From NCBI GenBank assembly GCA_007844125.1, contig CM017563.1, positions 15,359,663 through 15,423,662 on the forward strand: a DNA stretch of 64,000 bases. The letters are read 5' to 3'. How positions within the stretch are numbered: position 1 is the stretch's first letter; each line of letters begins with the position of its first letter. The notes beneath the pieces were generated by a model that worked only from the letters and a program-made list of their open reading frames with translations, was not told the origin of the DNA and ran no database searches. This DNA is from Sinonovacula constricta (taxonomy: Eukaryota > Mollusca > Bivalvia > Cardiida > Solecurtidae). Both the position numbers and the translations under genes were made by a program. Below, one piece after another: positions 13,401 through 24,000 of the stretch.

Positions 13401-13815
13401 ATTCATTACTAAGAAAAATTCACATAAAAATGTGAAAATGTCACATTAATTTTGCAAGTTTTAGTGATTTTGTCTAAGAAAGAGACATTGTCCCATTATC
13501 AAAAATTCTTTCCCGTTCGCTGCATGATTAAACATACACCACCCAAGCAAAAATTTCACCAATTCATTTTTTATGATCAGTACTCCCTCTCTCTCTCTCT
13601 CTCTCTTTGTCAGTCGCATCGCTGCGGTAATTCATTAAAACTGTTGTGTATGTTTGACCTTTACAGATATATCGCGAAAACTACTGATAAATATTTCCTT
13701 TGATAATGTCTTATTTTATTTGCATGTGTTGCTTGAATTAAGTTTAAACATACCTGCATTTACAAAGTGATGACCTCAGAACTGTCCGTAAAACGCAAAA
13801 TGACGACGAATGCAT
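4418..13815 (-). CDS. MRPL12: Mitochondrial ribosomal protein bL12m (MRPL12), 5 exons
   Basis: Exons on the minus strand: 13815-13754, 10113-9933, 7372-7298, 5966-5835, 4534-4418. All junctions are GT/AG and the phases join to one 188-aa frame; human MRPL12 is about 198 aa. It is the mitochondrial L7/L12 stalk protein, which recruits translation factors to the mitoribosome. Residues 1 to about 45 are Arg/Ser/Leu-rich and lack acidic residues at the start, as in a mitochondrial transit peptide. Residues 57-81 are the N-terminal dimerisation helices (KIQKLVDDISHLNLLEVADL). Residues 82-115 form an Ala/Pro/Glu hinge. Residues 118-188 are the globular C-terminal domain, with FSVKLTSFDADKKIGLIKEI and VQAKKFVESAP matching the family. 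The start was chosen because exon 1 (AG) joins exon 2 (A) as an Arg codon. Intron 1 holds a Tc1-like element, and intron 4 is largely a repeat array copied from the exon 4 donor. eIF4E diverges upstream. Confidence 0.95.
4790..5075. other. Intronic interspersed-repeat fragment (C-rich ends)
   Basis: Within MRPL12 intron 4, a block bounded by GGCCCCTTCCCTC (about 4816) and GGCCCTGGGCCCCATCCCC (about 5042) contrasts with the AT-rich surroundings and looks like part of an interspersed repeat. I cannot assign a family. The two small ORFs that overlap it on opposite strands show no recognisable domain. Confidence 0.3.
5396..5866 (-). repeat. ~43-bp tandem array containing copies of the MRPL12 exon 4 splice donor
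   Basis: About ten degenerate copies (period about 43 bp) of a unit like GATTTATACCTGGACCAGAT followed by TTGTTCCTGGAATAAGGT. The rightmost copy (about 5827-5866) is the real end of MRPL12 exon 4 plus its donor, where CAG|GTATAA reads on the minus strand. The other copies lie in intron 4, directly downstream of that donor. Several keep CAG|GT in the donor position. The array is therefore a set of amplified and decayed copies of an exon-intron boundary. Confidence 0.8.
6880..7168 (-). mobile_element. tRNA-derived SINE, family B
   Basis: On the minus strand the head at 7168-7085 resembles a long-variable-arm (Ser/Leu-type) tRNA, with GTGGCATAGTGGTAGAGTC as A-box and GGGTTCGAGTCCCG as B-box. 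The body continues with GGACTTAATATC and ends near a TGCAATGTATTTC motif. Copies occur at 29.7-29.9 kb (minus) and 45.2-45.4 kb (plus). It lies in MRPL12 intron 3. Confidence 0.75.
7870..8030. repeat. Short degenerate repeat of GACAAAATCCCTCC
   Basis: Four to six degenerate copies of GACAAAATCCCTTCC/TGGACAAAATCCC spaced by 25-45 bp, within MRPL12 intron 2. No coding signal is present. Confidence 0.6.
8140..9450 (-). mobile_element. Hairpin-ended tandem-core element, second core family
   Basis: On the minus strand the element ends with CTCAGGTGAGAGATATAGGG, a GGCC-ATTATGG-CTC palindrome and CTTGTT (8140-8175), the same terminal module as the pearl-like elements. Its internal repeats are different: about seven copies of a ~160-bp unit with GGAAAATGGCCACGCCCCTG, GGATCAGAATTATTTGAAC and AAATATCAAGGCTCTAGCTC. 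The distal end decays around 9420-9550. It lies in MRPL12 intron 2. Small ORFs across the repeats are by-products of the repeat unit. Confidence 0.7.
8831..8917. repeat. Perfect 31-bp inverted repeat (hairpin) inside the tandem-core element
   Basis: Arms 8831-8861 and 8887-8917 are exact reverse complements over 31 bp, beginning CATGTTTAAATAATTCTGAT, around a 25-bp loop that itself contains ATGGCC/GGCCAT. This is a local fold-back inversion of one core unit. Confidence 0.95.
10207..11494 (-). mobile_element. Tc1/mariner element, internally deleted
   Basis: TIRs of about 26 bp (ACTCAGCCAAAAAAGAAACC plus TTACA at 10211-10235, and its reverse complement at 11465-11490) are flanked by TATA, consistent with TA insertion. 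The element is about 1.28 kb. It sits in MRPL12 intron 1, 94 bp upstream of exon 2, in the same orientation as the host gene. It encodes a transposase that lacks its C-terminal part. Confidence 0.92.
10417..11418 (-). pseudogene. Tc1-like transposase, C-terminally truncated
   Basis: The open frame is 333 codons, but the family start is probably Met73 (position 11202; MLRLSEAERNRAIGM), giving 261 aa; Tc1 transposases are usually about 340 aa. The N-terminal part has the paired helix-turn-helix DNA-binding region (AIGMIQGGVSVVDVSRTFNC and a GRPRAT linker). The DDE domain shows the first catalytic Asp in LFSDESRF and the second in FQHDNARPH. The frame stops just after NVNVMQ, where the family normally continues to the third acidic residue about 34 residues beyond the second Asp. 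The catalytic triad is therefore incomplete and the protein should be inactive for transposition, though it could still bind TIRs. The frame upstream of Met73 is probably untranslated TE sequence. Confidence 0.9.
11495..13753. other. MRPL12 intron 1, remainder
   Basis: AT-rich intron. A stretch at about 12245-12310 (AAAGAAATTAATATCATGCC and ATGTTCTTGCAG) matches repeats at 19.3 and 30.2-30.5 kb, so an old repeat copy is present. A CT dinucleotide run lies at 13584-13607. No exon or ORF with coding character is seen. Confidence 0.4.
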
Positions 13816-15073
13816 TATAAATTGCATATAGTTATCGGCACATGCAACTTTGTTACAAAACGCTTTTAAGCAAGCTTTTCAGTGATAATGCTGCTAAAAT
13901 TCGATCGCCTTGGCTCTTATTTTGATGTTGCGATTGTCAAATTATTGTCGACCTTTCGCTTTTTCGATTTTTTAAAAACCGCTATTGTAAACATCAATAT
14001 TATTTTGTATATAGATCTTGATTTATTAATGTTATAGGTATATTTAATTTTAAGTCGAAAATTTTAACACCACCATAACTTAATCATCTAAATTTGATTC
14101 AAATAATGTAAATATTTTATATGTAGAATCTATGTGCATATAAGTTTTAAGATCAAATACAAATCCTTAGATTTATAAGAAGAACTGAAAATGTCTATTT
14201 GATTCTTATTTTTGAAACTCACCCCACCGTCTTAATCACCAGTTGCATCACACCTTAGAGAAACGTTGATCCCTTGCGTTAACTCGATCAAGAGAACACA
14301 TGTATTACTCGATGTATTACTCCTACAGAAGGCTACGCTACCTGCATATTTTAATTCTTAAAAGAAAAAACAACAACATTTTGTTAACTGCATGGCAGAG
14401 TCTAGCTATTTAAAATAAGATCTAGTTCTACTGATCTATAATTTTAATATAGATCTAGATTGATCAAGACTTTACAAGATCTATTGATTAAGGATTTTGT
14501 TAGTGGCTGTTTTCTTCGACTTTTTAGATCTAGGGTTTGCTGATGTATTAAAAGAAAAGGTTTATGGAACCACACAAAGAACATGGATCCAGATTTATAC
14601 GTGGCTGACAGTCATAATTTACTATTATACCAACCCAATAAGCGACCACCACTGCAAGATTGATACTTTGCTGTACTTTACTTTGATGCTTTTGTTTACC
14701 ACAAGAACAAAAAAAATATTTATTAAGTATTCGTCTGCACTGCATTAAAGAAGCTATTGTTAGACATTGGTCTTATATCCAGACTAACGTATGACTACTG
14801 TAACCTTGGCACGACTAGATCTGGTCCAGCCTATATTAACTGACTCGACTACGCAATCCTACAACTGAACTGTATAAAAATGTGTAATTGTTACTAACAT
14901 ACATTCTATAAAAATTATACGTATCATATTAGTTCAAAAGAAATAGCCTAGTGTCGTTATTCCCATAAATGTCCCTTTAACTTGGCAGTTCATTCAAGGT
15001 GAACATTCTGAGCCTCGTTTTGAGACGCCGGTAACCCACGTGATCATTACTGGCATATTGGATTTCTAACAAC
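13816..15073. promoter_or_regulatory. Divergent promoter region between MRPL12 and eIF4E
   Basis: The two start codons face away from each other across 1258 bp, so both promoters must lie here unless unseen upstream exons exist. No TATA box is convincing, and no CpG-rich core stands out. An 83-codon ORF on plus (14497-14748) and its shadow on minus show no recognisable features and are not called as genes. Confidence 0.55.
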
Positions 15074-18000
15074 ATGGCATCTGGAGATTCGGACACTCGA
15101 GAGGTAATTTAATAGAAAAAATGTTATTCATAAGTGAGAATAGCTTGTTGTTACATTGATTATAATGTTAACGGCTTCTATTGAACCTATTTTCAAGCCA
15201 AATCGTCACGTGTATGAAAACGCATGGCTACAAGACCGCACAATAAAATGGCAGACATCCTCGTCACGATTTTTCGGGATTTCCCTCTACTGAGGCATGC
15301 ACTTAGTATCATCATCTAGTAAAGGTGTATGTTTTAAGCAGTATGTTAGAAAGAGGAATTATTTTCTTCCTGCAGTGAATGTAAATGTATCGAAGAATAA
15401 TACGTGATAGGAATACTGGCGTTGACATTGATATGGAAAATGCAACTGTAGGCAAGGGTTTATGGAAAATGGCAAGAGTTTCGGTAAATGGCAGGTTCAA
15501 TAAATGTTAAGGACGTTTTGTTAAAGAATGTAGATAGTGTTGTTTTAAATCACTTTTTAGAATTTTTAACTAGAATTTTAATAAATATATATGCTAGTGT
15601 GACCTCATTCCGGTTGGGTAAGGAAACCAACGATGTTTTGCAAATAATATATCGGAAATACTAATAAAACGTACTTACCTGTGTAAATAACTATCTTTGC
15701 CTTTTCAGTTAATTCGTTTTATTCCCTAAACACACCCAAAACATTCTCTAATTAAATCGAAAGTTAACTGCAATGTTAACAAAAATCGGCCTTATTAAGA
15801 GGACTTGATTGCGGTGACATCACTGCGTGCACTGCTGTCATTATTAGGCAAGTATAAAGTAAATTAATTGGTTTTCTGCATATTGTCAAAGAATGTCTAT
15901 TATTTTTTAACAGCAAGTTTTTAACTCTTTTAACAGATATTTTAAGATTCATTATTGTTCTAAAATAGCTCTTTTGCTCTTCGTTTTGACAGTATGGACA
16001 AAGGAAGTTGTCACCTCTTCATTACACTTTGACAAGTGAACAATAGGATAGATGGACCCAGTGGTTACATCTCCTGCCCCTGATGATATGGTCACACTGT
16101 TCCCACTTCACAAATATTATTGATATGCTTTAGTAAACATCATCAGGAGTGTATTTCCTGTACTGGCAGCATAACTCACTCTCATCAATTCCACCAATGT
16201 CTTCTTCACTGCTGTCAGTGTTTCGATTGTAATGTGATGGACCTGCAGTGATAACTGGCAGAACATTACTTTTGGCTTTGTTTTTTGATAATTTTTCACC
16301 ATCTTTCTTGACCTTGGATAAACCTGTCTTTTGTTTCTGATTATTAACATGAACATACATTTTCTCAACAACTTCCTTCAAAACCTCTTTTTCGGCAACC
16401 AGTTTGCTCATTGTGTTTCTTGGCTTTGATTTATTTTTAATTTTAATTTTCTTCAGTTTTTTCTCTTTTTCAACAAACATGTCAGAAGCATCTTCAGTCT
16501 CTGAAATTTTAACTCCACCCTCAACTGTTGCTTGCCTGTCTGCATCATCTGACTCTGGTATCTCAAATACTTCAGCAGGAACAAGAAGATGTGCTGGTTT
16601 GGCATCCGGGTTCAGTGGGAAAAATTCCAGCATGGCAAAAGGCGGACTGGATATTTTCTGTTGACAAAGTTTTTGTGTAAGCACGGCAAGCAACCTCGCA
16701 GATGTTGTAGCAAGTAATCACTGCTGATCTTTCTCGCATGAGCTTGTGGCATTGACCGTTGTTAATACGCTGGAACGGACCAAAAAAAACAAGGTCCATA
16801 GGTTGAAGAATATGGCTACAATTGGGTGGCAAAATAAACTAGATGAGATCACACTCCAGTGCTCATTCTGCAATATTTTTACCTGTTTTTGACGCATTTT
16901 ATGACAATTTTTGTTTTGATAGTAGCGTTTGGTTGGTATTTTTGATTTGACAGGAACCAACTGGATGACGTCATCAAAAGAACCATATCACGCGATGTAC
17001 ATGTAAACAAAAATCACCGGAGCGAGGTCACCACTGGAATGAGGGCACTCTACGATACTCAAGCACAAAAGCAACACCTCATATATTCTGCTATCAGTTT
17101 TAAAATTATACGAATTATATATGTAAAACACTACACATGGTCAATGACTGTGCAATTGTAAAACATATACTAAAGTACATTGTAGTTTCTAATCCGATTT
17201 GCTGGTTGCTCATGGACACGGACCACCAGCTCAAGCCTTGATTTAGGCATGGAGCTGCTCATTTTTGTTAGTGAGATTAGTGGAACCTGTTCCATTTACG
17301 ATATATATTTACAGACAGGCGCTTACCCAAGGTTTCGTGAATAAAATGTAATTGAAATGCCTCATTTAAAATAGCATAAAACATTACAGGATCTTAGCAC
17401 AACTTGACGTGGACTTTCACAAAATGATTTCATAAATTAGTTTAACAATAGCGGAACTACTATTGTTTGTCTTGCAAGTTTTTACCATGATGGGGTACAG
17501 TGCAGATAGGCCGTATTCTGGAGATTCGCAAGGAACCACCCACAGTGAAGATAGTTACATATGTTAACATCATTTATGTTACCAGTTCTTGACAGCTTGT
17601 TATGTAGCGGCTGATATTTTTGGAACTCACAGAAGGCCTATCTAGCGGCTTGACTAGCATCATGTTGTATTCAGTGACAAGTCCAAGTTCAACCATTTTC
17701 GCATAGATGGCCATGTTCATGTTTACGGACGACGCAGTAAACTGATTAATGTCAATACCATCACCAAGCACAATTGATCTGGCGGTGATGATGTGGGGAG
17801 CCATTAACCACAACTTCCTATCAAATCTCATCATCATTGACATAAATGTCAATGCCAGACATAAGATCAAAGTCAGGGTTCTCACTAGGATTTTGAAAAA
17901 CAGGAGTCCATTGACTCCCATTCTAGAAAAAGTTGCAGTCCACATTGTTCACATGTATACATGCTCAAATAGTTATTTGTTTCAATGTGTTAAGATGTTT

Positions 18001-21000
18001 GTATTGTGCCAAAGTCAGAAATAACAATAAATGCACACTAAATTGATGTGCATGCACTCTAAATTGGTCCGCATGTGGATACAATGGAGGTACAACTATG
18101 CTAGCTTCTAATCCTGTTACTTTCTTCTTTATGTTTTTACCTGTTGCAAAGCCTTTAAAGCTATGTCATATTACACTCAGGCATTTGTTGTTCATTCTGC
18201 TCATTATAATTGGGTAAAAAGTTCCTTATAGTAGTTTGTTAAAAAATGACAATATATTGTGATACATATTGCAATATGCTCTACATGTATCACAATATAT
18301 CGTGGTATGCTTTAAGTGTAACGTGACATCCCTCAATAACATCTTATGACTTGCAGGCTAATTTGAATTAAGTAGGCACTGCATCAAAAGAATCGGCTTT
18401 TTTTTCATCTCTGATATTTATTTTGATAAATATGGTTTTGATCTTATTTTCTTACATAAAATAAAGTTTATAAAGTTTTATTAAAATATATTTTATGAAA
18501 ACATTTCTGATAATAGTTATTTACACATGTGTTGCTTTTACTGTGATCATGTCAACAGACATGACATGATTTATGCATAATGTTTTTCATTATTATCTTA
18601 AATATTACTCAAATTTACAGCACAGGTTTATTTATGTTGGTTTGGTTATAAACACAAAAACTAATTTCAAATCTGTTACCTGTACAATACTGTTAACAAA
18701 ATGTTGTTTAAACGATTGAAATATTTATTGATTTAATATTCTCAGAATACTCTGCTAATTATCCCACCAACAACAAATAATATTGTCAACAGTTAAGACG
18801 AAACATTTGCACTGGAAATGTTTCTACTCTCTGATCATTGTACTTAACACTGGAGCACTATACTACAAAGCATTTTGATTTATTTTTTGGGGGAAATCAT
18901 ACATTCCCAATTCAAGTTAATTTAAATCAATTCCTTAATTGTATTAATTTATTAGTAGTTTTTGTTATATTGTTTTAAACTTTTAACAAAGCTAATATTG
19001 CTTTCCTGTTTATAATGTTCCAATAACTTAGTCCCTTAAATTAAACCATTTGTTTTCCTGTGTATCACCTGTGTTTTATATCGTTTGCTTTATGTCTTGT
19101 TGTTGTTGTTTTTTCAAGAAAGTAAATTTATTTTCCTTTTACCATATATGCTTGATTTTAAGACAGGATTTCTCCTTGGAAAATAGCCTTTAAAGTGGGG
19201 GGCCTGTCTTATAAGCGCCATCTACAACAAGGCCACAACAATATACGCAGGAATTCTTAGTTTTTTTTATCAAGAAACAGAGATGAAATCGAAGAGCTTA
19301 AAGCCAAATTTGATTGCGTAGATCAAAGAAATTTATATGGTGCTGCTGCACGAAGCAGAATGGTCTCGCGGCTCTCTCGTGATGGCATGGCAGATCAAGC
19401 AATGCTGTGATGGCTAATCAGCACAAGTCTAAACCGCCATGACTGTTTGGCTAGTAAAACCATGTGTACTGTGTTACATAAGACACTCTGCCCCAGTATA
19501 TAGTGTACATGCAAGCAATTTCTCAATTGTGTCAGGCTGGGAGAACATCCTGATCTGCATGGCGGCAAGATATGAGTTTCTTTGATCTATGCCTGTCAAG
19601 TCTGGCATATACACAATATACAAGGGCAGAGTGACTTATGTAACGCCGGTAATATAGCGACTTTCACAAATCTTGGATCGGCACCTGAAAATTTCACCCC
19701 GTCTTATAAAAATGTCAACACAGAAAACCTCAGATTAGGGGGCCAAACTAGGGAGCTGTCTTATAAATGGGTCACCTTACAGTCGCATATATATGGTTTA
19801 TAAGTTGATATCCATTTTAGTTTAAAATAATTGTGTCGCTGACACAGTAGTTAGCCTGTTAACTGTATGTATTAATTAAAATGTGTTACCTTTAAAAGAA
19901 AACTGTTATTCCTTACAAAACTATCATACCCAAAGAAAATAGATAATTTGGATCATGTACTGTGTATCCATCATTTTTATTACTGAACACTGGTCTAGCA
20001 TTCTAACCTCACCTGATTAATCTACTTGGTGTATAAATAGGTTTAAAAACAATGATCATTCATGAACATTTTGTCTTTTTATAAAGTGTACTTAACATAT
20101 TAAAAGCAGTGATCTGCCAAGATTTTTGAAATGCATTATATCCATTTAAAGGTGCAGAAGCTTGTTTATTTAAGTAGTGTTATCAAACTATTTACTTCTG
20201 CACAAAGACATGACATTTCATTCTCAGTATAAATCATACATTTGTAATCAATGAACAATTTCTTCTATAATGGTTGTTTTTAACATCATTGGTTCCTTTT
20301 CTTTGTTAAGCTAATCATTCAACATTATTGGACTGTGCACATCTATTATTTTTTTTCAATGAACTACCCCCATACCTTATGACTTATCACAGTCCACATC
20401 ATGACCTGTTTTAGTTGTTGGCAAAGACAGCAAACTTCATTTGTATTTAAAGTAGAATTTGGTGAATCGGGACTAAATTATTCCAGGAAAGTTTTACATT
20501 TGGATGCCATTTTACCAGTTCTTAATGTTTGCCTCAGATAGGTTGCTTACTGGAAACAGTACAATTTACAACATCAAAATTACAACAATGAAACAAATAA
20601 GCGTAAATATCTACAGCCACCTGTTTATAAACTCGCTTATAAACAGTAGTAAATTTTGAAGAAGTTTCGTGTGAAAATAACAATTGATTAAAGTTATTTG
20701 TAGTGTAAGCCTTTAGTGATGTTCAGCATAAATTATAAGGCATAAATGAGACCTGCGATTTGTATAACTTAGCAACTCTGGACAAAAATCACATGGAATA
20801 AAATTGTCAGTCTTCGCTCTGGAGAGAGTTGAGAAGCTATACTTATTTGACCAATGTATTTTCTGAGAACGCCATTCTATTCCATATGTCACTAAAACTA
20901 GGTGATATGATGATATGATCATCATAATACCTCAGTTTGAGTATGGCACTTATTATGAAGAAAAATACATACACACAACAACAGCCATAATTTTGTTGCA

Positions 21001-24000
21001 CCATTTTATAATTTTTTAAGCTCAAAAATATGTCCTTAGCATATCTCTGCAAAAAGCTTAAGCTATTGATTTGTAAAGTGCTTTAGCAGTTGTAATTTTA
21101 GCCTCGAATTAGTTTCTGTTTCTACCTTATGCTTAATATTTGATTTATTTTCAGGATTCACCTCAATATGACGAAGATGAGGGTTGTCAGCAGCTAGCAA
21201 GACCTGAGTCGTTAGTCAAACATCCTTTGCAGAATAAATGGGCGATGTGGTTTTTCAAGAATGATAAAACCAAAGAATGGACAGCTAACCTCAAACTTGT
21301 ATCTGCATTTGATACTGTGGAAGACTTTTGGAGGTGAGTGTCATTAGCCGATACTACATTAACATCAATAATGCTATGCTAAGTTTAAATGTTAGAATCA
21401 ACTTAAACGAGATAAAAGATTCTTAAATGAAGCCTTTCTGCTTATATACAATTTTCTTAGGCCTAAAAGATTGAATTATAAGAAAAAAAATATTCACACA
21501 TTATGTAGTGGTAGTGTCCATAATAGGAGCACAGATTTCTCAGTTAACTTAGTACAATGACAAACATTGATTGTTTGAAATGATCAGTATGTCTTCATTA
21601 GAATTTAGATGTATTCATATTTTATTTTTGATTTGTACTAGTATTTCTGGTGTTATTGGTTTTGTCCATATGTAGTGTCAACTATTTGAATTAGATCATT
21701 TATTTCTGGTAAAACTGGTTCATAAATAAAAAAACAGTGGCCGCCCTTCACCATCTCCTTGGCCCTCACATAATGGGTTCATAAAGTTGTTCCAGCTGTC
21801 CTGTAGTGTGTTTATGAGTATAGCCAGATGTTTTTTTATCATTCATGTTTTTCTTGTTGTTTTTTCAGTCTCTACAACCACATACAGAAAGCTAGCAGAT
21901 TGAATTCAGGCTGTGATTATTCATTATTCAAGGTATTTAGCACTCATTTGTTTTTCTTTTAGTTTAAAAAAATAACAATAAACATTCATTTTCTGCTGTT
22001 GGATCATATACCTAGAAAAAGACAATTGAAAGAAAACCTGGTACCACTGTAATTACAATATAAAGATCAATAAATCTTCATGCATAATATACTTTCCTAA
22101 ACATTCATGTTAACTTAATTATTATTTTTTTCACAATGAAATCTCATTAAGTCTTTGACAGTGGTTTTTACCAAAATGATAAAGGCTTTCCACTTAAGTC
22201 ATGTTAAATATACAATATATATGAACTGCTGTTTAGGTGGTCGAGTCGCATTCTATGTTCCCCAATAAAAACTGCATGCTGCCATGTTTGATCTAATATT
22301 ATTTGTTGTTGTTTTGTTTTTTTCAAATTAAATAATGATATTCTAACATAAATTTTATTTCAGTCATTTTCTGAAACTAAAATTAATCTTTCACTTTGGG
22401 AAACTGTTAAAAACTGATGACCAGCATGACATTGAGGGCTTTTTAGCTTACCTGAGCACAATGTGCTCAAGCGGAGCTTTTGTGATACCGCTTCGTTTGT
22501 CGTTCGTCGTCAACATTTTAGCTTGTGAACACACTAGAGGCCACAATTTTTATCCAATCTTCATCTAACTTGGTCAAAATGTTTGTCTGCATGAAATCTT
22601 GTGTTCGTAACTGATCAGTGGGTTCACAAAGTAGGTCACTAGGTCAATTCTTAGAAAAAGCTTGTGAACACACTAGAGGCCCCATTTATAGCTCAGTCTT
22701 CATCAAACTTGGTCAGAATGTTTGTCTACAGGATATCTTGGATGACTTCGTTATTGGGTCACGTGGGGTCAAAAAAGTAGGTCACTAGGTCAAATTTTAG
22801 AAAAAGCTTGTGAACACACTAGAGATCTCATTTATAGCCCAGTCTTCACCAAACTTAGTCAGAATGTTTGTCTGCATTAAAAATCTTGGATGAGTTCATA
22901 ACTGGGTCACGTGGGGTCAAAAAGTAGGTTACTAGGTCAAATTTTAGAAAAAGTTTGTGAACACATTAGAGACCCCATTTATGCCCCAATCTTCTCCAAA
23001 CTTCGTCAAAATGTTGGTCTGCATGAAATCTTGAATGAGTTCGTAACTGGGTCACGTGGGGTCAAAAAGTAGGTCACTAGGTCAAATCTTAGAAAAGCTT
23101 GTGAACATTCTAGAGACCACATTTATAGCCAAATCTTCACCAAACTTAGTCAGAGTATTTGTCTGCATGAAGTCTTCGCAACTGGGTCACGTGGAGTCAC
23201 AAAGTAGGTTACTAGGTTACATTTTAGAAAAACCTTGTGAAAACACTTAAGAGGCTACATTGATGGCCCAGTCTTCACCAACCTTGACCAACATGTTTGC
23301 CAGTATGAAATCTTACATGCGTTTTGAAGTGAGTCATGTGGATTCAGTAGGTTACTTGCTAAAATTCTAGAAAATGTTATCAACCAAGTGGCCACACGAA
23401 TGGTCCAATCTTCACCAAAGATTTCTAAAGTAAATAACTCCTAATTATTTGATGCCAGATTTGAGCCTACTAAAAGCCTGTGTCATCAGGTGAGCGATTA
23501 AGGGCCATCATGGCCCTCTTGTTTTAAATTTACTTTAACATACGGTTGTACATTTTTGTGTGTTGAACATACTTAGTAACAATCCTATTATTTGTATATA
23601 TTTGTAAATTAACAACATTTTTTCATCTCCTGTTTACTGAAATAATATTGGTGGAATGATAAACCCAATAAATAAACAATATTTGTCGACACTACCTTCA
23701 GCAACATTTTATTGAATGTAACCAGTAACTGTTTAGAGAGAAACTGCCATCTAAATCTTTTTAGTTATCTACAATGTCTTATTGATTCTATACAGATTTT
23801 CATCATCATAGTAGGTGGAAGTCATCAAAATTGTAATGATGTGTTTTCATTTTATGAAATGAATCTGTTGCAGGATGGAATACAACCTATGTGGGAAGAT
23901 GCAAACAATAAAAACGGTGGCAGATGGCTTGTCAATCTCAACAAAAACCAGAGAAATACGGAACTAGACAATTTTTGGTTAGAAACTGTAAGTATGACAT

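Noticed and set aside
14497..14748. 83-codon plus-strand ORF in the MRPL12/eIF4E spacer
   Set aside because: No recognisable domain, AT-rich composition like the flanks, and a similar-size ORF on the opposite strand.
22520..23420. CRISPR-like regular repeats
   Set aside because: Units are ~146 bp long, diverged and contiguous without unique spacers, and the context is eukaryotic introns. They are cores of a mobile element.
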